Source of the DNA: Streptomyces sp. CC0208
GTDB taxonomy: Bacteria > Actinomycetota > Actinomycetes > Streptomycetales > Streptomycetaceae
NCBI RefSeq assembly: GCF_003443735.1
Contig: NZ_CP031969.1
Coordinates: 4,030,001-4,094,000, forward strand
DNA: 64,000 nt
Direction: 5' to 3'
Shown here: positions 52,392-61,504 of the stretch, one piece after another
Layout of the letters: each line of letters begins with the position of its first letter
Position numbering within the stretch: position 1 is the first letter of the stretch
Program-made: the position numbers and the translations under genes
Notes under the pieces: model-generated
Databases searched by the model: none
What the model saw: only the letters and a program-made list of their open reading frames with translations
Told to the model about the DNA's origin: nothing

Positions 52392-53053
52392 ACCGGTTCC
52401 TCCATCGCGACCCGCAGGGCGGCGATCCCGCGGGAACCGTACGCCTTCACCGAGCCCAGCGAGATGCCGAGCGTATCGGCGACCTGGGCCTCGGTCATGT
52501 CCGCGAAGTAGCGCAGGACCAGGACCTCGCGCTGGCGGCGCTGCAGGCCCTTCATGGCCTTGATGAGCGAGTCGCGCTCCAGCTGGTCGTACGCCCCCTC
52601 CTCGGCGCTCGCCATGTCGGGCATCGGCTTGGACAGCAGTTTGAGTCCGAGGATGCGCCGGCGCAGCGCCGAGCGGGAGAGGTTGACGACCGTCTGGCGC
52701 AGGTACGCGAGCGTCTTCTCCGGGTCCCGGACGCGTTTGCGCGCCGAGTGGACGCGGATGAACGCCTCCTGGACGACGTCCTCGCAGGAGGCGGTGTCGT
52801 CGAGCAGGAGGGCCGCGAGACCCAGCAGGGAGCGGTAGTGCGCCCGGTAGGTCTCGGTGAGATGGTCGACGGTGGTTCCGGCTGCCGCGGTGTCCTCGGC
52901 GTACTCGGCTCCGTCACGCTGACTGGGTATGCGGGCGGGCCGCGCTGCGGGCATGGGGGCGATCACCGGCATGCCACCGGGCGCCCCGGGCCTGCGGGGC
53001 CGGAGGACAGCCGCGCCGCTCGGCGCGGCAGGGAAGTCGAGTACCTGAGCCAC
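52388..53053 (-). CDS. SigE-family ECF RNA polymerase sigma factor
   Basis: 221 residues. Region 2 includes LLDDTASCEDVVQEAFIRVH, and region 4 LQRRQREVLVLRYFADMTEAQVADTLGISLGSVKAYGSRGIAAL. A ~60-residue Pro/Ala-rich N-terminal extension precedes region 2. It is followed, with ATGA overlap, by the membrane-anchored partner and lies upstream of the asd-ask operon on the same strand, separated by 375 bp. Confidence 0.92.
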   Translation of the reverse strand: MAQVLDFPAAPSGAAVLRPRRPGAPGGMPVIAPMPAARPARIPSQRDGAEYAEDTAAAGTTVDHLTETYRAHYRSLLGLAALLLDDTASCEDVVQEAFIRVHSARKRVRDPEKTLAYLRQTVVNLSRSALRRRILGLKLLSKPMPDMASAEEGAYDQLERDSLIKAMKGLQRRQREVLVLRYFADMTEAQVADTLGISLGSVKAYGSRGIAALRVAMEEPV

Positions 53054-53386
53054 GACAGTTGGACACGCTCACCCCGGTGAGGGTTGTACGCGACCGTCCA
53101 TCTTCTCTCAGGCAGCACAACTGACCGTGCGTCAAACGCGCTCATGCCCTACCCGCTCTTCCCCTGTGTCCTGAATGGCCGAGGCGTCCCCACGCCTCGC
53201 AAGCATCCCCGCACCCCTGAAAGGGCGTTCGCAAAGACGCTCCCCGCCCTTCGCACGGTTGCGGAGAGCGGGGAGGAAAATCTTCGGACGTCCTGGCGCC
53301 GGGATCAAGTGGTACGGACCATTAGTCGCACCACATGTCGCACACAGATCCTACAAAGGGTTCCGGCCATGGCCAGGACTTTTCCG

Positions 53387-53418
53387 GTACGCACAACTGC
53401 GTACGGCAGATCTGCCGT
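53387..53418. terminator. Hairpins downstream of asd
   Basis: GTACGCA-CAAC-TGCGTAC (53387-53404) and the 16-bp palindrome ACGGCAGATCTGCCGT (53403-53418) lie just past the asd stop at 53429 and could terminate the ask-asd transcript. The remainder of 53054-53386 shows a weak 7-bp stem near 53218-53250 and no gene. Confidence 0.55.
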
Positions 53419-53428
53419 CGGCCGGACG

Positions 53429-54481
53429 TCACCCGAACTCGGCCGCGACGAGCTCCGCGATCTGCGCGGTGTTGAGCGCGGCACCCTTGCGCAGGTTGTC
53501 CCCGCACACGAAGAGTTCGAGGGCGGTGGGGTCGTCGAGGGCCCGCCGGACCCGCCCCACCCAGGTGGGATCGGTGCCGACGACGTCGGCGGGGGTGGGG
53601 AACTCGCCGGCGGCCGGATCGTCGAAGAGGACGACCCCGGGGGCGGTCGCGATGATCTCGCGCGCCTTGCGGACGGTGACCTCGCCCTCGAAGCGGGCGT
53701 GGACGGTGAGGGAGTGCACGGTGACCACCGGGACCCGCACACAGGTAACGGCGACCGGCAGCGTGGGCAGGCCCAGGATCTTGCGGGACTCGTCCCGCAC
53801 CTTCATCTCCTCCGAGGACCACCCGTCCTCGCGCAGGGAACCGGCCCACGGTACGACGTTCAGCGCGACCGGCTCCGGGAACGGCCCGGTGTTGTCGCCG
53901 ACGGCCCGCCGCACGTCACCGGGGTGCGTGCCGAGCTCGGTGCCCGCGACCAGGGACAGCTGCTGGCGCAGGGTCTCCACGCCAGCCCGGCCCGCGCCGC
54001 TCACCGCCTGGTACGAGGACACCACCAGCTCCCGCAGCCCGAACTCGGCGTGCAGCGCGCCCAGGGCCACGATCATGGAGAGGGTCGTGCAGTTGGGGTT
54101 GGCGATGATCCCGCGCGGCCGCTTGCGGGCCATGTGCGCGTTGACCTCGGGCACCACGAGCGGCACCTCCGGGTCCATCCGGAAGGCGCCGGAGTTGTCC
54201 ACGACGACGGCACCGCGTGCGGCGGCGACCGGCGCCCAGTGCGCGGCCACCTCGTCGGGTACGTCGAACATGGCGACGTCGACCCCGTCGAAGGCCTCCT
54301 CCGACAGGGCGACCACCTCGACCTGCTCCCCGCGCACGGCCAGCTTGCGGCCGGCCGAGCGCGGGGAGGCGATCAGTCGGATCTCGCCCCAGATGTCCGC
54401 GTGCTGGGACAGGATCTGGAGCATGACCGTGCCGACGGCCCCGGTCGCGCCTACGACCGCGAGCGTCGGACGTACGGTCAT
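53429..54481 (-). CDS. asd: Aspartate-semialdehyde dehydrogenase
   Basis: 350 residues. Converts aspartyl phosphate to aspartate semialdehyde with NADPH. Rossmann start VVGATGAVGTVML (~9-21), catalytic Cys131 in ANPNCTTLSM, and EVPLVVPEVNAH. It follows ask with an ATGA overlap. Together they form the entry to lysine/diaminopimelate, threonine and methionine synthesis. Standard length for actinobacterial Asd. Confidence 0.96.
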   Translation of the reverse strand: MTVRPTLAVVGATGAVGTVMLQILSQHADIWGEIRLIASPRSAGRKLAVRGEQVEVVALSEEAFDGVDVAMFDVPDEVAAHWAPVAAARGAVVVDNSGAFRMDPEVPLVVPEVNAHMARKRPRGIIANPNCTTLSMIVALGALHAEFGLRELVVSSYQAVSGAGRAGVETLRQQLSLVAGTELGTHPGDVRRAVGDNTGPFPEPVALNVVPWAGSLREDGWSSEEMKVRDESRKILGLPTLPVAVTCVRVPVVTVHSLTVHARFEGEVTVRKAREIIATAPGVVLFDDPAAGEFPTPADVVGTDPTWVGRVRRALDDPTALELFVCGDNLRKGAALNTAQIAELVAAEFG

Positions 54482-55755
54482 CGGCCGGTGCCTCCGTAGA
54501 CCACGGCCTCGTCGCTGTCGGAGTCGAGCCCGAAGGCGCTGTGCACGGCGCGGACGGCTTCGTTGACGTCGTCGGCGCGGGTGACGACCGAGATGCGGAT
54601 CTCGGAGGTCGAGATCAGCTCGATGTTCACGCCGGCGTCAGACAGGGCGGTGAAGAAGTCGGCCGTGACGCCCGGGTTGGTCTTCATACCCGCGCCGACG
54701 AGGGAGATCTTGCCGATCTGGTCGTCGTAGCGCAGCGAGTCGAAGCCGATGCCGGACTTGTTCTTCTCCAGGGCGTCGATGGCCTTGCGGCCCTCGGCCT
54801 TGGGGAGCGTGAAGGAGATGTCCGTCAGCCCGGTGGAGGCGGCGGAGACGTTCTGCACGATCATGTCGATGTTGATCTCGGCGTCCGCGATCGTGCGGAA
54901 GATCACCGCGGCCTCACCCGGCTTGTCCGGCACGCCGACGACCGTGACCTTGGCCTCGGAGGTGTCGTGCGCGACACCGGAGATGATGGCCTGCTCCACC
55001 TGCTTGTCCCCTTGCTCGATCGGCTCACTGCTCACCCACGTGCCCTGCAGCCCGCTGAAGGACGACCGGACGTGGATCGGGATGTTGTAGCGACGGGCGT
55101 ACTCCACACAGCGGTGGAGCAGCACCTTCGAGCCCGAGGCGGCGAGCTCCAGCATGTCCTCGAAGGAGATCCAGTCGATCTTCTTCGCCTTCTTGACCAC
55201 CCGCGGGTCGGCGGTGAACACGCCGTCGACGTCGGTGTAGATCTCGCACACCTCGGCGTCGAGGGCGGCCGCGAGCGCCACGGCGGTGGTGTCGGAGCCA
55301 CCGCGCCCGAGCGTGGTGATGTCCTTCTTGTCCTGGCTGACGCCCTGGAAGCCGGCGACGATGGCGATGTTGCCCTCGTCGAGGGCCGTACGGATACGGC
55401 CCGGCGTGACGTCGATGATCCGGGCTTTGTTGTGGACCGAGTCGGTGATGACGCCGGCCTGGCTGCCGGTGAAGGACTGGGCCTCGTGGCCCAGGTTTTT
55501 GATCGCCATGGCCAGCAGCGCCATGGAGATACGCTCCCCGGCGGTCAGCAGCATGTCGAACTCCCGCCCGGCAGGCATGGGAGATACCTGCTCGGCGAGA
55601 TCGATCAGCTCGTCCGTCGTGTCGCCCATCGCGGAAACGACGACGACCACCTGGTGGCCGTTCTTCTTCGCTTCGACGATCCGCTTGGCGACGCGCTTGA
55701 TGCCCTCGGCATCGGCTACGGAGGAGCCTCCGTACTTCTGCACGACAAGGCCCAC
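54478..55755 (-). CDS. ask: Aspartokinase
   Basis: 425 residues from a GTG at 55755 (VGLVVQKYGGSSV). Catalyses the first step of the aspartate pathway. The kinase domain has KYGGSSVADAEG and GRGGSDTTAVALAA; two ACT domains at the C-terminus mediate feedback by lysine/threonine (VTVVGVPDKPGEAAVIF; ISLVGAGMKTNPGVTADFF). Many homologues also make a separate beta subunit from an internal start. It is co-transcribed with asd (ATGA overlap). Confidence 0.96.
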   Translation of the reverse strand: MGLVVQKYGGSSVADAEGIKRVAKRIVEAKKNGHQVVVVVSAMGDTTDELIDLAEQVSPMPAGREFDMLLTAGERISMALLAMAIKNLGHEAQSFTGSQAGVITDSVHNKARIIDVTPGRIRTALDEGNIAIVAGFQGVSQDKKDITTLGRGGSDTTAVALAAALDAEVCEIYTDVDGVFTADPRVVKKAKKIDWISFEDMLELAASGSKVLLHRCVEYARRYNIPIHVRSSFSGLQGTWVSSEPIEQGDKQVEQAIISGVAHDTSEAKVTVVGVPDKPGEAAVIFRTIADAEINIDMIVQNVSAASTGLTDISFTLPKAEGRKAIDALEKNKSGIGFDSLRYDDQIGKISLVGAGMKTNPGVTADFFTALSDAGVNIELISTSEIRISVVTRADDVNEAVRAVHSAFGLDSDSDEAVVYGGTGR

Positions 55756-55894
55756 GTGCGCTCCTCGCTCAGTCCGTGTGTGTCGGCTCAGTTTAACGAG
55801 CGCCCGAAATCCACCCCCGCGGTATCGCATCGTGAGATTCGGACGCCCAGGTCAGCGCATGCCCATTCGCGGACCTCGGGAAAAGTGCACCGTG

Positions 55895-55910
55895 TCACAT
55901 GACGATGTGA
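55895..55910. promoter_or_regulatory. Inverted repeat before the two-component operon
   Basis: TCACAT-GACG-ATGTGA, 48 bp upstream of the response regulator start. Could be an autoregulatory operator. The surrounding 55756-55958 holds the divergent promoters. Confidence 0.45.
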
Positions 55911-55958
55911 GACCCAGGTGACAGCTGTGAATTAAGTTTCAAGGATTAGGGTGCCGCT

Positions 55959-56645
55959 GTGCGCGTACTCCTGGTGGAAGACGATGAGCCGGTCGCCCAG
56001 TCCCTGAGACGGGGTCTGATCCGGTACGGGTTCGAGGTCGAGTGGGTCTCCACCGGCGCGGCCGCCCTCGGCCACGAGGGCCCCTACGACGTCGTCCTCC
56101 TCGATCTCGGGCTGCCCGACACCGACGGCCTCGACGTGTGCAGGGCGCTGCGCGAGCGCGGTGACGTGCCGATCATCGTGATCAGCGCGCGCAGCGACGA
56201 GACGGACCGGGTGGTCGGCCTGGAGCTCGGCGCCGACGACTACGTGACCAAGCCGTTCGGGGTCCGGGAGGTCATCGCGCGGATACGGGCCGTGATGCGA
56301 CGCGCGCAGCCCCGTACCGAGGTCGCCGCGGCGGGTCCCGACACCTACGGCTCCCGTCTGAGCATCGACCGCAAGGCCGCCCGGGTCCGTCTCGACGGCG
56401 AGGAGGTGCCCCTGGCACCCAAGGAGTACGACCTGCTGGCCTTCCTCACCGAGGAGCCGGGCGCGCTGATGTCGCGCGAGCAGATCATGGAGGCGGTCTG
56501 GGACGCGAACTGGTTCGGGCCGACCAAGACACTGGACGTGCACGTGGCGGCGCTGCGGCGCAAGCTCGCCGGGGCGGTCGTCATCGAGGCCGTCCGGGGT
56601 GTGGGCTTCCGGCTGGAGATCGTCAAGGACACCGGGGCCTCATGA
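55959..56645 (+). CDS. OmpR-family response regulator
   Basis: 228 residues from a GTG at 55959. Receiver domain with acidic pair ED (7-9), phosphoacceptor D49 in VLLDLGLP, and K in DDYVTKPF. C-terminal winged helix has LAPKEYDLLAFLTEEPGALMSREQIMEAVW and RRKLAGAVVIEAVRGVGFRL. Overlaps the kinase gene by ATGA. The target is unknown; the neighbouring convergent gene for a secreted protein is a possibility. Confidence 0.94.
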   Translation: MRVLLVEDDEPVAQSLRRGLIRYGFEVEWVSTGAAALGHEGPYDVVLLDLGLPDTDGLDVCRALRERGDVPIIVISARSDETDRVVGLELGADDYVTKPFGVREVIARIRAVMRRAQPRTEVAAAGPDTYGSRLSIDRKAARVRLDGEEVPLAPKEYDLLAFLTEEPGALMSREQIMEAVWDANWFGPTKTLDVHVAALRRKLAGAVVIEAVRGVGFRLEIVKDTGAS

Positions 56646-57982
56646 ACCGGCAGCTCATCCGGAGTTACATCCTGCTGGTCGCGGTGGCCATCTTCCTGTT
56701 CACCGTCCCGGTCGCCTTCACGCTGACCGAGCAGCTGCGGGACGACACCCGGCAGTCGGTCCTGCGCGAGGCGAACACCATGGCGCTGCTGCTGAGCAAC
56801 GGCACCAGCACCTCGTGCGAGGCCCTGACCGAGGTGGCCACGGCGTACGGCGACGTCCAGGCGACCCCGACCGCCGACTGTGACCCGAAGCTGCCGAAGC
56901 CCGTCGCGGACGCGGCGCTGACCCGGGCCGTGCAGAAGAACAGGGCCACGACGGACTGGGGTTCGGACTTCGTCTGGGGCAAGCACCTGACCGTCACCGT
57001 CCCCGCGAAGGGGCACGCGGCCGTACGGATCGTCTACTCGACCTCGGACATGACCACACGGCTCTGGCAGATCTGGGGCTTCCGGGCCGGACTCGCCGTG
57101 CTCGTCCTGGGAGCGGCCGCCGCGATCGGCGCGTTCGCCGCCCGCAGGATCACCGCCCCCCTGCGCGAACTCAACTTCATGGCCAGCAAGTTCAGCGACG
57201 GCGACCTGACCGCGCGCTCCCCGGTGACGGGCCCGCCGGAGACGCAGACGCTGGCCCGCACCCTGAACCAGGGCGCGGAACGTCTGGACACACTGGTGGC
57301 CTCGCAGCGCATCTTCGTGGCGGACGCCTCGCACCAGCTCCGCACCCCGCTGACCGCGTTGCGCCTGTCGCTGGACAACATCGCGGACGGGGTGGACGAC
57401 GAGTTCGTCCGGGAGGACGTGGAGCAGGCGACGGCGGAGGTGGTTCGCATGAGCCGCCTGGTCAACGGCCTTCTCGTGCTCGCGCGGGCCGAGGCGAAGG
57501 TGACGGCCGCGGAGCCGTTGCCGCTCCGGGAGATCGTGGAGGAACGGCTGACGGTGTGGAGGCCGGCCGCCGACGAGCGCGGAGTCACCATCGCGCTCAG
57601 GGGGAGTGGTGTCGACGACCGGCCGTCTGTGCTGGCCAGCCCCGGTCATCTGGACCAGGTGCTGGACAACGTGCTCTCGAACGCCCTGGAGGTCTCGCCC
57701 GACGGCGGACGGATCACCGTCGAGATCGAGCCCCGGGCGGACACGGTGGTGCTGTCGGTACGGGACGAGGGACCCGGCATGTCCGACGCCGACAAGTCCC
57801 GCGCCTTCGACCGCTTCTGGCGCGGCCAGGGCCTGACCGGACGCTCCGGCTCCGGCCTCGGCCTCGCCGTCGTCAAGCAGCTGGTGACCGACGACGGCGG
57901 AGCCGTGACGCTGGCGGACGCGCCGGGGAGCGGGCTGAAGGTGGAGATCAGCCTTCGGGCATCACCGAGGAGTGGTGGTTGA
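56642..57982 (+). CDS. Sensor histidine kinase
   Basis: 446 residues. Two membrane helices (~10-28 and ~147-168) enclose an extracellular sensor region of ~115 residues with two Cys. HAMP, then HisKA with H231 in DASHQLRTPLTAL, and HATPase with GSGLGLAVVKQL. Phosphorylates the coupled response regulator. Its last 35 bp overlap the convergent gene for a secreted protein. Confidence 0.94.
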   Translation: MNRQLIRSYILLVAVAIFLFTVPVAFTLTEQLRDDTRQSVLREANTMALLLSNGTSTSCEALTEVATAYGDVQATPTADCDPKLPKPVADAALTRAVQKNRATTDWGSDFVWGKHLTVTVPAKGHAAVRIVYSTSDMTTRLWQIWGFRAGLAVLVLGAAAAIGAFAARRITAPLRELNFMASKFSDGDLTARSPVTGPPETQTLARTLNQGAERLDTLVASQRIFVADASHQLRTPLTALRLSLDNIADGVDDEFVREDVEQATAEVVRMSRLVNGLLVLARAEAKVTAAEPLPLREIVEERLTVWRPAADERGVTIALRGSGVDDRPSVLASPGHLDQVLDNVLSNALEVSPDGGRITVEIEPRADTVVLSVRDEGPGMSDADKSRAFDRFWRGQGLTGRSGSGLGLAVVKQLVTDDGGAVTLADAPGSGLKVEISLRASPRSGG

Positions 57983-58448
57983 CGATCTTCCACACACCGT
58001 TCTCCTTCTCGTACGTGTACGAGTAGCGGGCCTCGACGACACGCTTGGCGCCGCTCTTCGGGTCGGTGAGCGTGAACTCGTAGACGCCGGTGTCGATCGC
58101 GGAGTTGCTGTCGAGGACGTTGACGATCGTCTGGATCTTCTTGCCGACCGGCTTGTTCGGGAGGAAGTGCTCGAAGTAGTCGACGATCTGCGCGTGGTTG
58201 GTTCTGACCTTGTTGGAGACGGTGGGCAGCAGGACCGCGTCCTTGGCGTACAGGCTCGCCACCTTGTCGGGGTCACCGGTCTTCAGGGCCGCGTTCCAGG
58301 TGGTGAACAGGCCCGCGATCTCCTTCTTGGTGGGCTTCTTCGCGGCGTCCGTCCCTGCGGTGGCGACGACGGTACCGACGGTTCCCACGGCGACGATCGC
58401 GGTCGCGGTGACGATGGCTGCGCGCTTGGTTATGGAACGACGGTTCAT
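57948..58448 (-). CDS. Secreted NTF2-fold (SgcJ/EcaC-like, CaMKII-association-like) protein
   Basis: 166 residues. A Lys-Arg start and hydrophobic stretch (AAIVTATAIVAVGTVGTVVATAGT) form a signal peptide or anchor. The mature domain, IAGLFTTWNAALKTGDPDKVASLYAKDAVLLPT...YSYTYEKENGVWKIVNHHSS, is a DUF4440/SgcJ-type NTF2 fold. Substrate unknown. The 35-bp convergent overlap with the histidine kinase means mRNA from each end is antisense to the other. Confidence 0.85.
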   Translation of the reverse strand: MNRRSITKRAAIVTATAIVAVGTVGTVVATAGTDAAKKPTKKEIAGLFTTWNAALKTGDPDKVASLYAKDAVLLPTVSNKVRTNHAQIVDYFEHFLPNKPVGKKIQTIVNVLDSNSAIDTGVYEFTLTDPKSGAKRVVEARYSYTYEKENGVWKIVNHHSSVMPEG

Positions 58449-58806
58449 CGCTGTCTCCAGTGCGGTGAGAGGCTGTGCTGTGAAGTGACTCCAGCCTCTC
58501 TTTTCGCTGGTTAGAGCCCGTGCAGCCGAGATACAGGGCAGAGACAGGGGTTACCCAATTCACGCTGGGTGACGTTTCCGTGACAGGTGAGGTGCTGGAC
58601 GGTACGGGAGTTCGTACCGAACGCGATGTTCTACGGCGTGATCGTGAACGCCTTCTCGGTGGTCGCGTTCTTGCTCGCGGACGTGTCCGGGTTCGCACTT
58701 GACCGTGATGACCTGTTCGTACGGGTCGTCGGTGACGCTCAGGAACACCTGCCCGCGACCAGGGCCGCCTGGCGGGCGGTGTCCTGAAGCCGGTCACCGG
58801 CCGCGC
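58449..58806. other. 358-bp spacer with decayed coding-like sequence
   Basis: The minus strand reads VFLSVTDDPYEQVITVKCEP in one frame (near 58690-58760) and TSASKNATTEKAFTITP followed by a stop in another, suggesting a frameshifted remnant. No intact gene, and no ribosome site. The region also contains the promoter of the NTF2-fold gene. Confidence 0.4.
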
Positions 58807-59202
58807 TCACCGGGCCGCCCGCGTGCCGGTGCCGTAGGTGTGCGGGTCGACGGGCCGCTCGGCCTTGGGCAGTTGGGCGACGACGAGCCGGTAGGAGTCG
58901 GTGACGAGCTCCCGGACGAGCTCCTTGTCGACGCCTTCTCCGCCCTCCACGGTGATCCAGTGCTTCTTGTTCAAGTGATAGCCGGGGGTGATCTGGCTGT
59001 ACTGCTCCCGCAGGGCGTGGGCCTCGCCGGGGTCCGCCTTGAGGATCACCACGGGCCGCCCCGGGACCTCGGTCATCAGCATGAACACCTTGCCGCGCAC
59101 CTTGTAGACCTCCCAGTCGGGGCCGAAGGGGTGCTCCAGGTGGGCTCCGGGGAGTTCCTCCGCGCAGTCGGCGGCGGTCTTGTGCAGGGCCGATCCGTTC
59201 AT
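58807..59202 (-). CDS. MmcQ/YjbR family DNA-binding-like protein
   Basis: 131 residues. GAHLEHPFGPDWEVYKVRGKVFMLMTEV and PGYHLNKKHWITVEGGEGV are typical of YjbR (cyt-like double-wing motif) proteins, which bind DNA nonspecifically or have unknown functions. Divergent from the AraC gene. Confidence 0.88.
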   Translation of the reverse strand: MNGSALHKTAADCAEELPGAHLEHPFGPDWEVYKVRGKVFMLMTEVPGRPVVILKADPGEAHALREQYSQITPGYHLNKKHWITVEGGEGVDKELVRELVTDSYRLVVAQLPKAERPVDPHTYGTGTRAAR

Positions 59203-59333
59203 GGGGCGTTGCCTTCCTCAGGTGGTGACGGACTGTTGCTTCGAGGAATGTGGAGGGCGCGCCGCGCGGGCGCGGTGGCGCGTCCATCCTTCCGCCGCAG
59301 CCGACCGAAAGGGCGGTAGGCTGCGGACACGTG

Positions 59334-60269
59334 ATGGTCGACATGCGACACCCCGATCCGAGTGGAAGCGCGGCCGGTCCGGCTGTGGTTCCGCTGTTCG
59401 GTTTCCAGCCCCCGGTCGGTACCCCGTACGGCCTTGAGGTGAGCACCGTCGAGGACTTCTTCGCCCACCACGACGACTGGCCGTGGAACCCGCCCCGTCC
59501 GGGCCGCGCCACCTTCCACTACCTCATCGCCGTCACCGAGGGCGAGCTGCGGCACGACGTCGACCACGTCACGCGGACCGTCACCCCCGGCCAGTGGCTG
59601 TGGGTGCGCCCCGGACACGCACAGTGCTGGCATCCGCCCGGCACGGCCCGCGGCCCGTTCATCCTGTTCGAACCGGACGTGCTACGGCCCGACCTCGCCC
59701 GTCTCCTGGCCCCGCTCACCGCGCACGCGGCCCCTGCCGTGCTCAGCCCGCACCCCGACGACACCGCCTGGCTCCAGCAGACCGCACTCCAGCTCCTGGA
59801 CGAACACCGCGCACTGGGACGCCGCCCCCTCGACATCCACCACGCCCTGCGGCGCAGCCTGCTCGAATCGCTGCTGCTGCGCCTGGCCAACTCCCCGGGC
59901 ATCGCCCCCACCGGGCCGGCCGCGGCCGGCCCGGGCCGCGCCGACAGATACCGACGCTTCCTGGACGCCTTGGAGCTGCACTTTCGCGAGCTGCACCAAG
60001 CCGCGGACTACGCCGAGTTGCTCGGCTGCTCGGTCCGCACCCTCAGCCGTGCCGCCCGGGACGCCACCGGCAAAGGAGTACGTGAACTCATCGACGAGCG
60101 GCGTCTCCTGGAAGCCCGACGCCTGCTGGGAGCTGCCCGGTGGGATGCCCGGATGGTGGCCGTCCACCTGGGCTTCAGTGATCCCGCGAACTTCGGCCGC
60201 TTCTTCCGCGACCGCACCGGCCTCACCCCGGCCGCCTTCGCGGCCCGCGCAGCCAGGACCGACGCGTGA
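59334..60269 (+). CDS. AraC family transcriptional regulator
   Basis: 311 residues from ATG 59334; a GTG one codon earlier is equally possible. N-terminal cupin-like sensing domain (VTEGELRHDVDHVTRTVTPGQWLWVRPGHAQCW). C-terminal double HTH: YAELLGCSVRTLSRAARDATGKGV and VAVHLGFSDPANFGRFFRDRTGLTP. Possible control of the oxidoreductase-esterase genes downstream is inference from position. Confidence 0.88.
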   Translation: MVDMRHPDPSGSAAGPAVVPLFGFQPPVGTPYGLEVSTVEDFFAHHDDWPWNPPRPGRATFHYLIAVTEGELRHDVDHVTRTVTPGQWLWVRPGHAQCWHPPGTARGPFILFEPDVLRPDLARLLAPLTAHAAPAVLSPHPDDTAWLQQTALQLLDEHRALGRRPLDIHHALRRSLLESLLLRLANSPGIAPTGPAAAGPGRADRYRRFLDALELHFRELHQAADYAELLGCSVRTLSRAARDATGKGVRELIDERRLLEARRLLGAARWDARMVAVHLGFSDPANFGRFFRDRTGLTPAAFAARAARTDA

Positions 60270-60423
60270 CGGAAACGCGGCGGACGTCGACGGCGCCGGC
60301 GTTCTCCTCAAGCCGCTTGGTGCAGTGATCGCCCGCAAAATCGACCGGCTCCGCCAGGCGCGGCAAGCCGGACAGCTTGACCCCGCCTGGGACCCGGCCG
60401 AGCTCAAGTCGAGGGATCCGGGC
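60270..60423 (+). pseudogene. Remnant of a TetR-type regulator C-terminus
   Basis: Downstream of the AraC stop, the + strand encodes LLKPLGAVIARKIDRLRQAR and AGQLDPAWDPAEL before running into the antisense of the oxidoreductase gene. The pattern resembles the C-terminal domain of TetR proteins. No start or HTH remains, so I read it as a truncated remnant; identification is weak. Confidence 0.4.
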
Positions 60424-61446
60424 TCAGTAGTCCAGGACGACGACGTGCTTGCCCGGCGTGGTGCCGGACTCGACGTCGGCCTGGGCGTCACGGACCTGTT
60501 CCAGGCCGTGGTAGACCTTCGCGACCGGGACGTTGAGGCGTCCTGCGGCGATGGCCTGGAGCTGGTGGGCGAAGATGTCGGCCGGGAGGTCGGCGGCCTG
60601 ACCGCCGTAGGACGTCAGCCGCACCCCGCCCGGGATCATGAACGGGCTGAAATCGGGGATCGTCCACTGGCCCGCCAGGGCTCCGGTGAAGCAGACGGTG
60701 CCGTGCCGGCGGACGGTGCGGAGGGTGTCGGCGAGGACCGAGCAGCCCACCAGCTCCAGTACGGCGTCGACACCCTCCGGCATCAGCTCGCGCACCTGGT
60801 CGGCGATCGTGCCGCTGTCGACGAGGGGATGGTCGACGCCCGCGGCCCGCAGGTCCCCGGCCCGTTCCGGGCTGCGGGTGGTGGACAGCACGGTGGCTCC
60901 GAGGTCCTTCGCGATCGTGGCCGCGCTCAGCCCGACCGTGGAGGTGCCGCCGCGGATCAGCAGCGTCTGCCCGGCCTTGAGATCCAGGCCGGTGGTCAAC
61001 GATCCGTAGGCGGTCTGGAACATCTCCGGCAGCGCACCGACGACCTCCCACGGCAGGCCGGACTCAAACGGGATGACCTGCGCCGCCGGGACGGTCACGT
61101 ATTCGGCGTACGCGCCGTCGTACGAGCGGCCCATGCCGCCCATCATCGTGGCCACCTGCTGTCCCGGCCGCAGCCCGCTGTCCTCGTCAGCCTCATCGAC
61201 CACGCCGACGCCCTCGATGCCGGGCACACGCGGGTAGCTGACCTCCGCGTCCGACTCGCCCTCGCGAGTGGTGACCTCGGACTCGTTGACGCCGAACGCC
61301 TTCACCCTGATCCGCACCCAGCCGGGCTTGCGCACGGGCACCGGCACATCCTGGATCTCCAGTGCGTCCAGGCCGCCGGGCCGCGTGACGACGACCGCCC
61401 GCATCGTCCCCGGTGCGGCGTCGCCGGCTGCTGTCGGATGGCTCAT
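60424..61446 (-). CDS. Zinc-independent quinone/NADPH oxidoreductase (MDR superfamily)
   Basis: 340 residues with AAGGAGC at a good distance before the ATG 61446. GroES-like N-terminus (VRIRVKAFGVNESEVTTREG, PRVPGIEGVGVVDE) and Rossmann fold with LIRGGTSTVGLSAATIAK. No catalytic zinc cysteine ladder. Likely reduces quinones or enones with NADPH. It follows the carboxylesterase gene on the same strand (58 bp apart), suggesting co-expression. Confidence 0.9.
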   Translation of the reverse strand: MSHPTAAGDAAPGTMRAVVVTRPGGLDALEIQDVPVPVRKPGWVRIRVKAFGVNESEVTTREGESDAEVSYPRVPGIEGVGVVDEADEDSGLRPGQQVATMMGGMGRSYDGAYAEYVTVPAAQVIPFESGLPWEVVGALPEMFQTAYGSLTTGLDLKAGQTLLIRGGTSTVGLSAATIAKDLGATVLSTTRSPERAGDLRAAGVDHPLVDSGTIADQVRELMPEGVDAVLELVGCSVLADTLRTVRRHGTVCFTGALAGQWTIPDFSPFMIPGGVRLTSYGGQAADLPADIFAHQLQAIAAGRLNVPVAKVYHGLEQVRDAQADVESGTTPGKHVVVLDY

Positions 61447-61504
61447 GCCGAGCTCCTTACTCTGTTCGCCCCCTGGTGCGCTGTTCCGGGTCGCCCCGTG
61501 ACCG

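Noticed and set aside
58560..58748. Small gene between the NTF2-fold and YjbR genes
   Set aside because: The protein-like signal switches frame midway, so it is better read as a decayed remnant than a gene.
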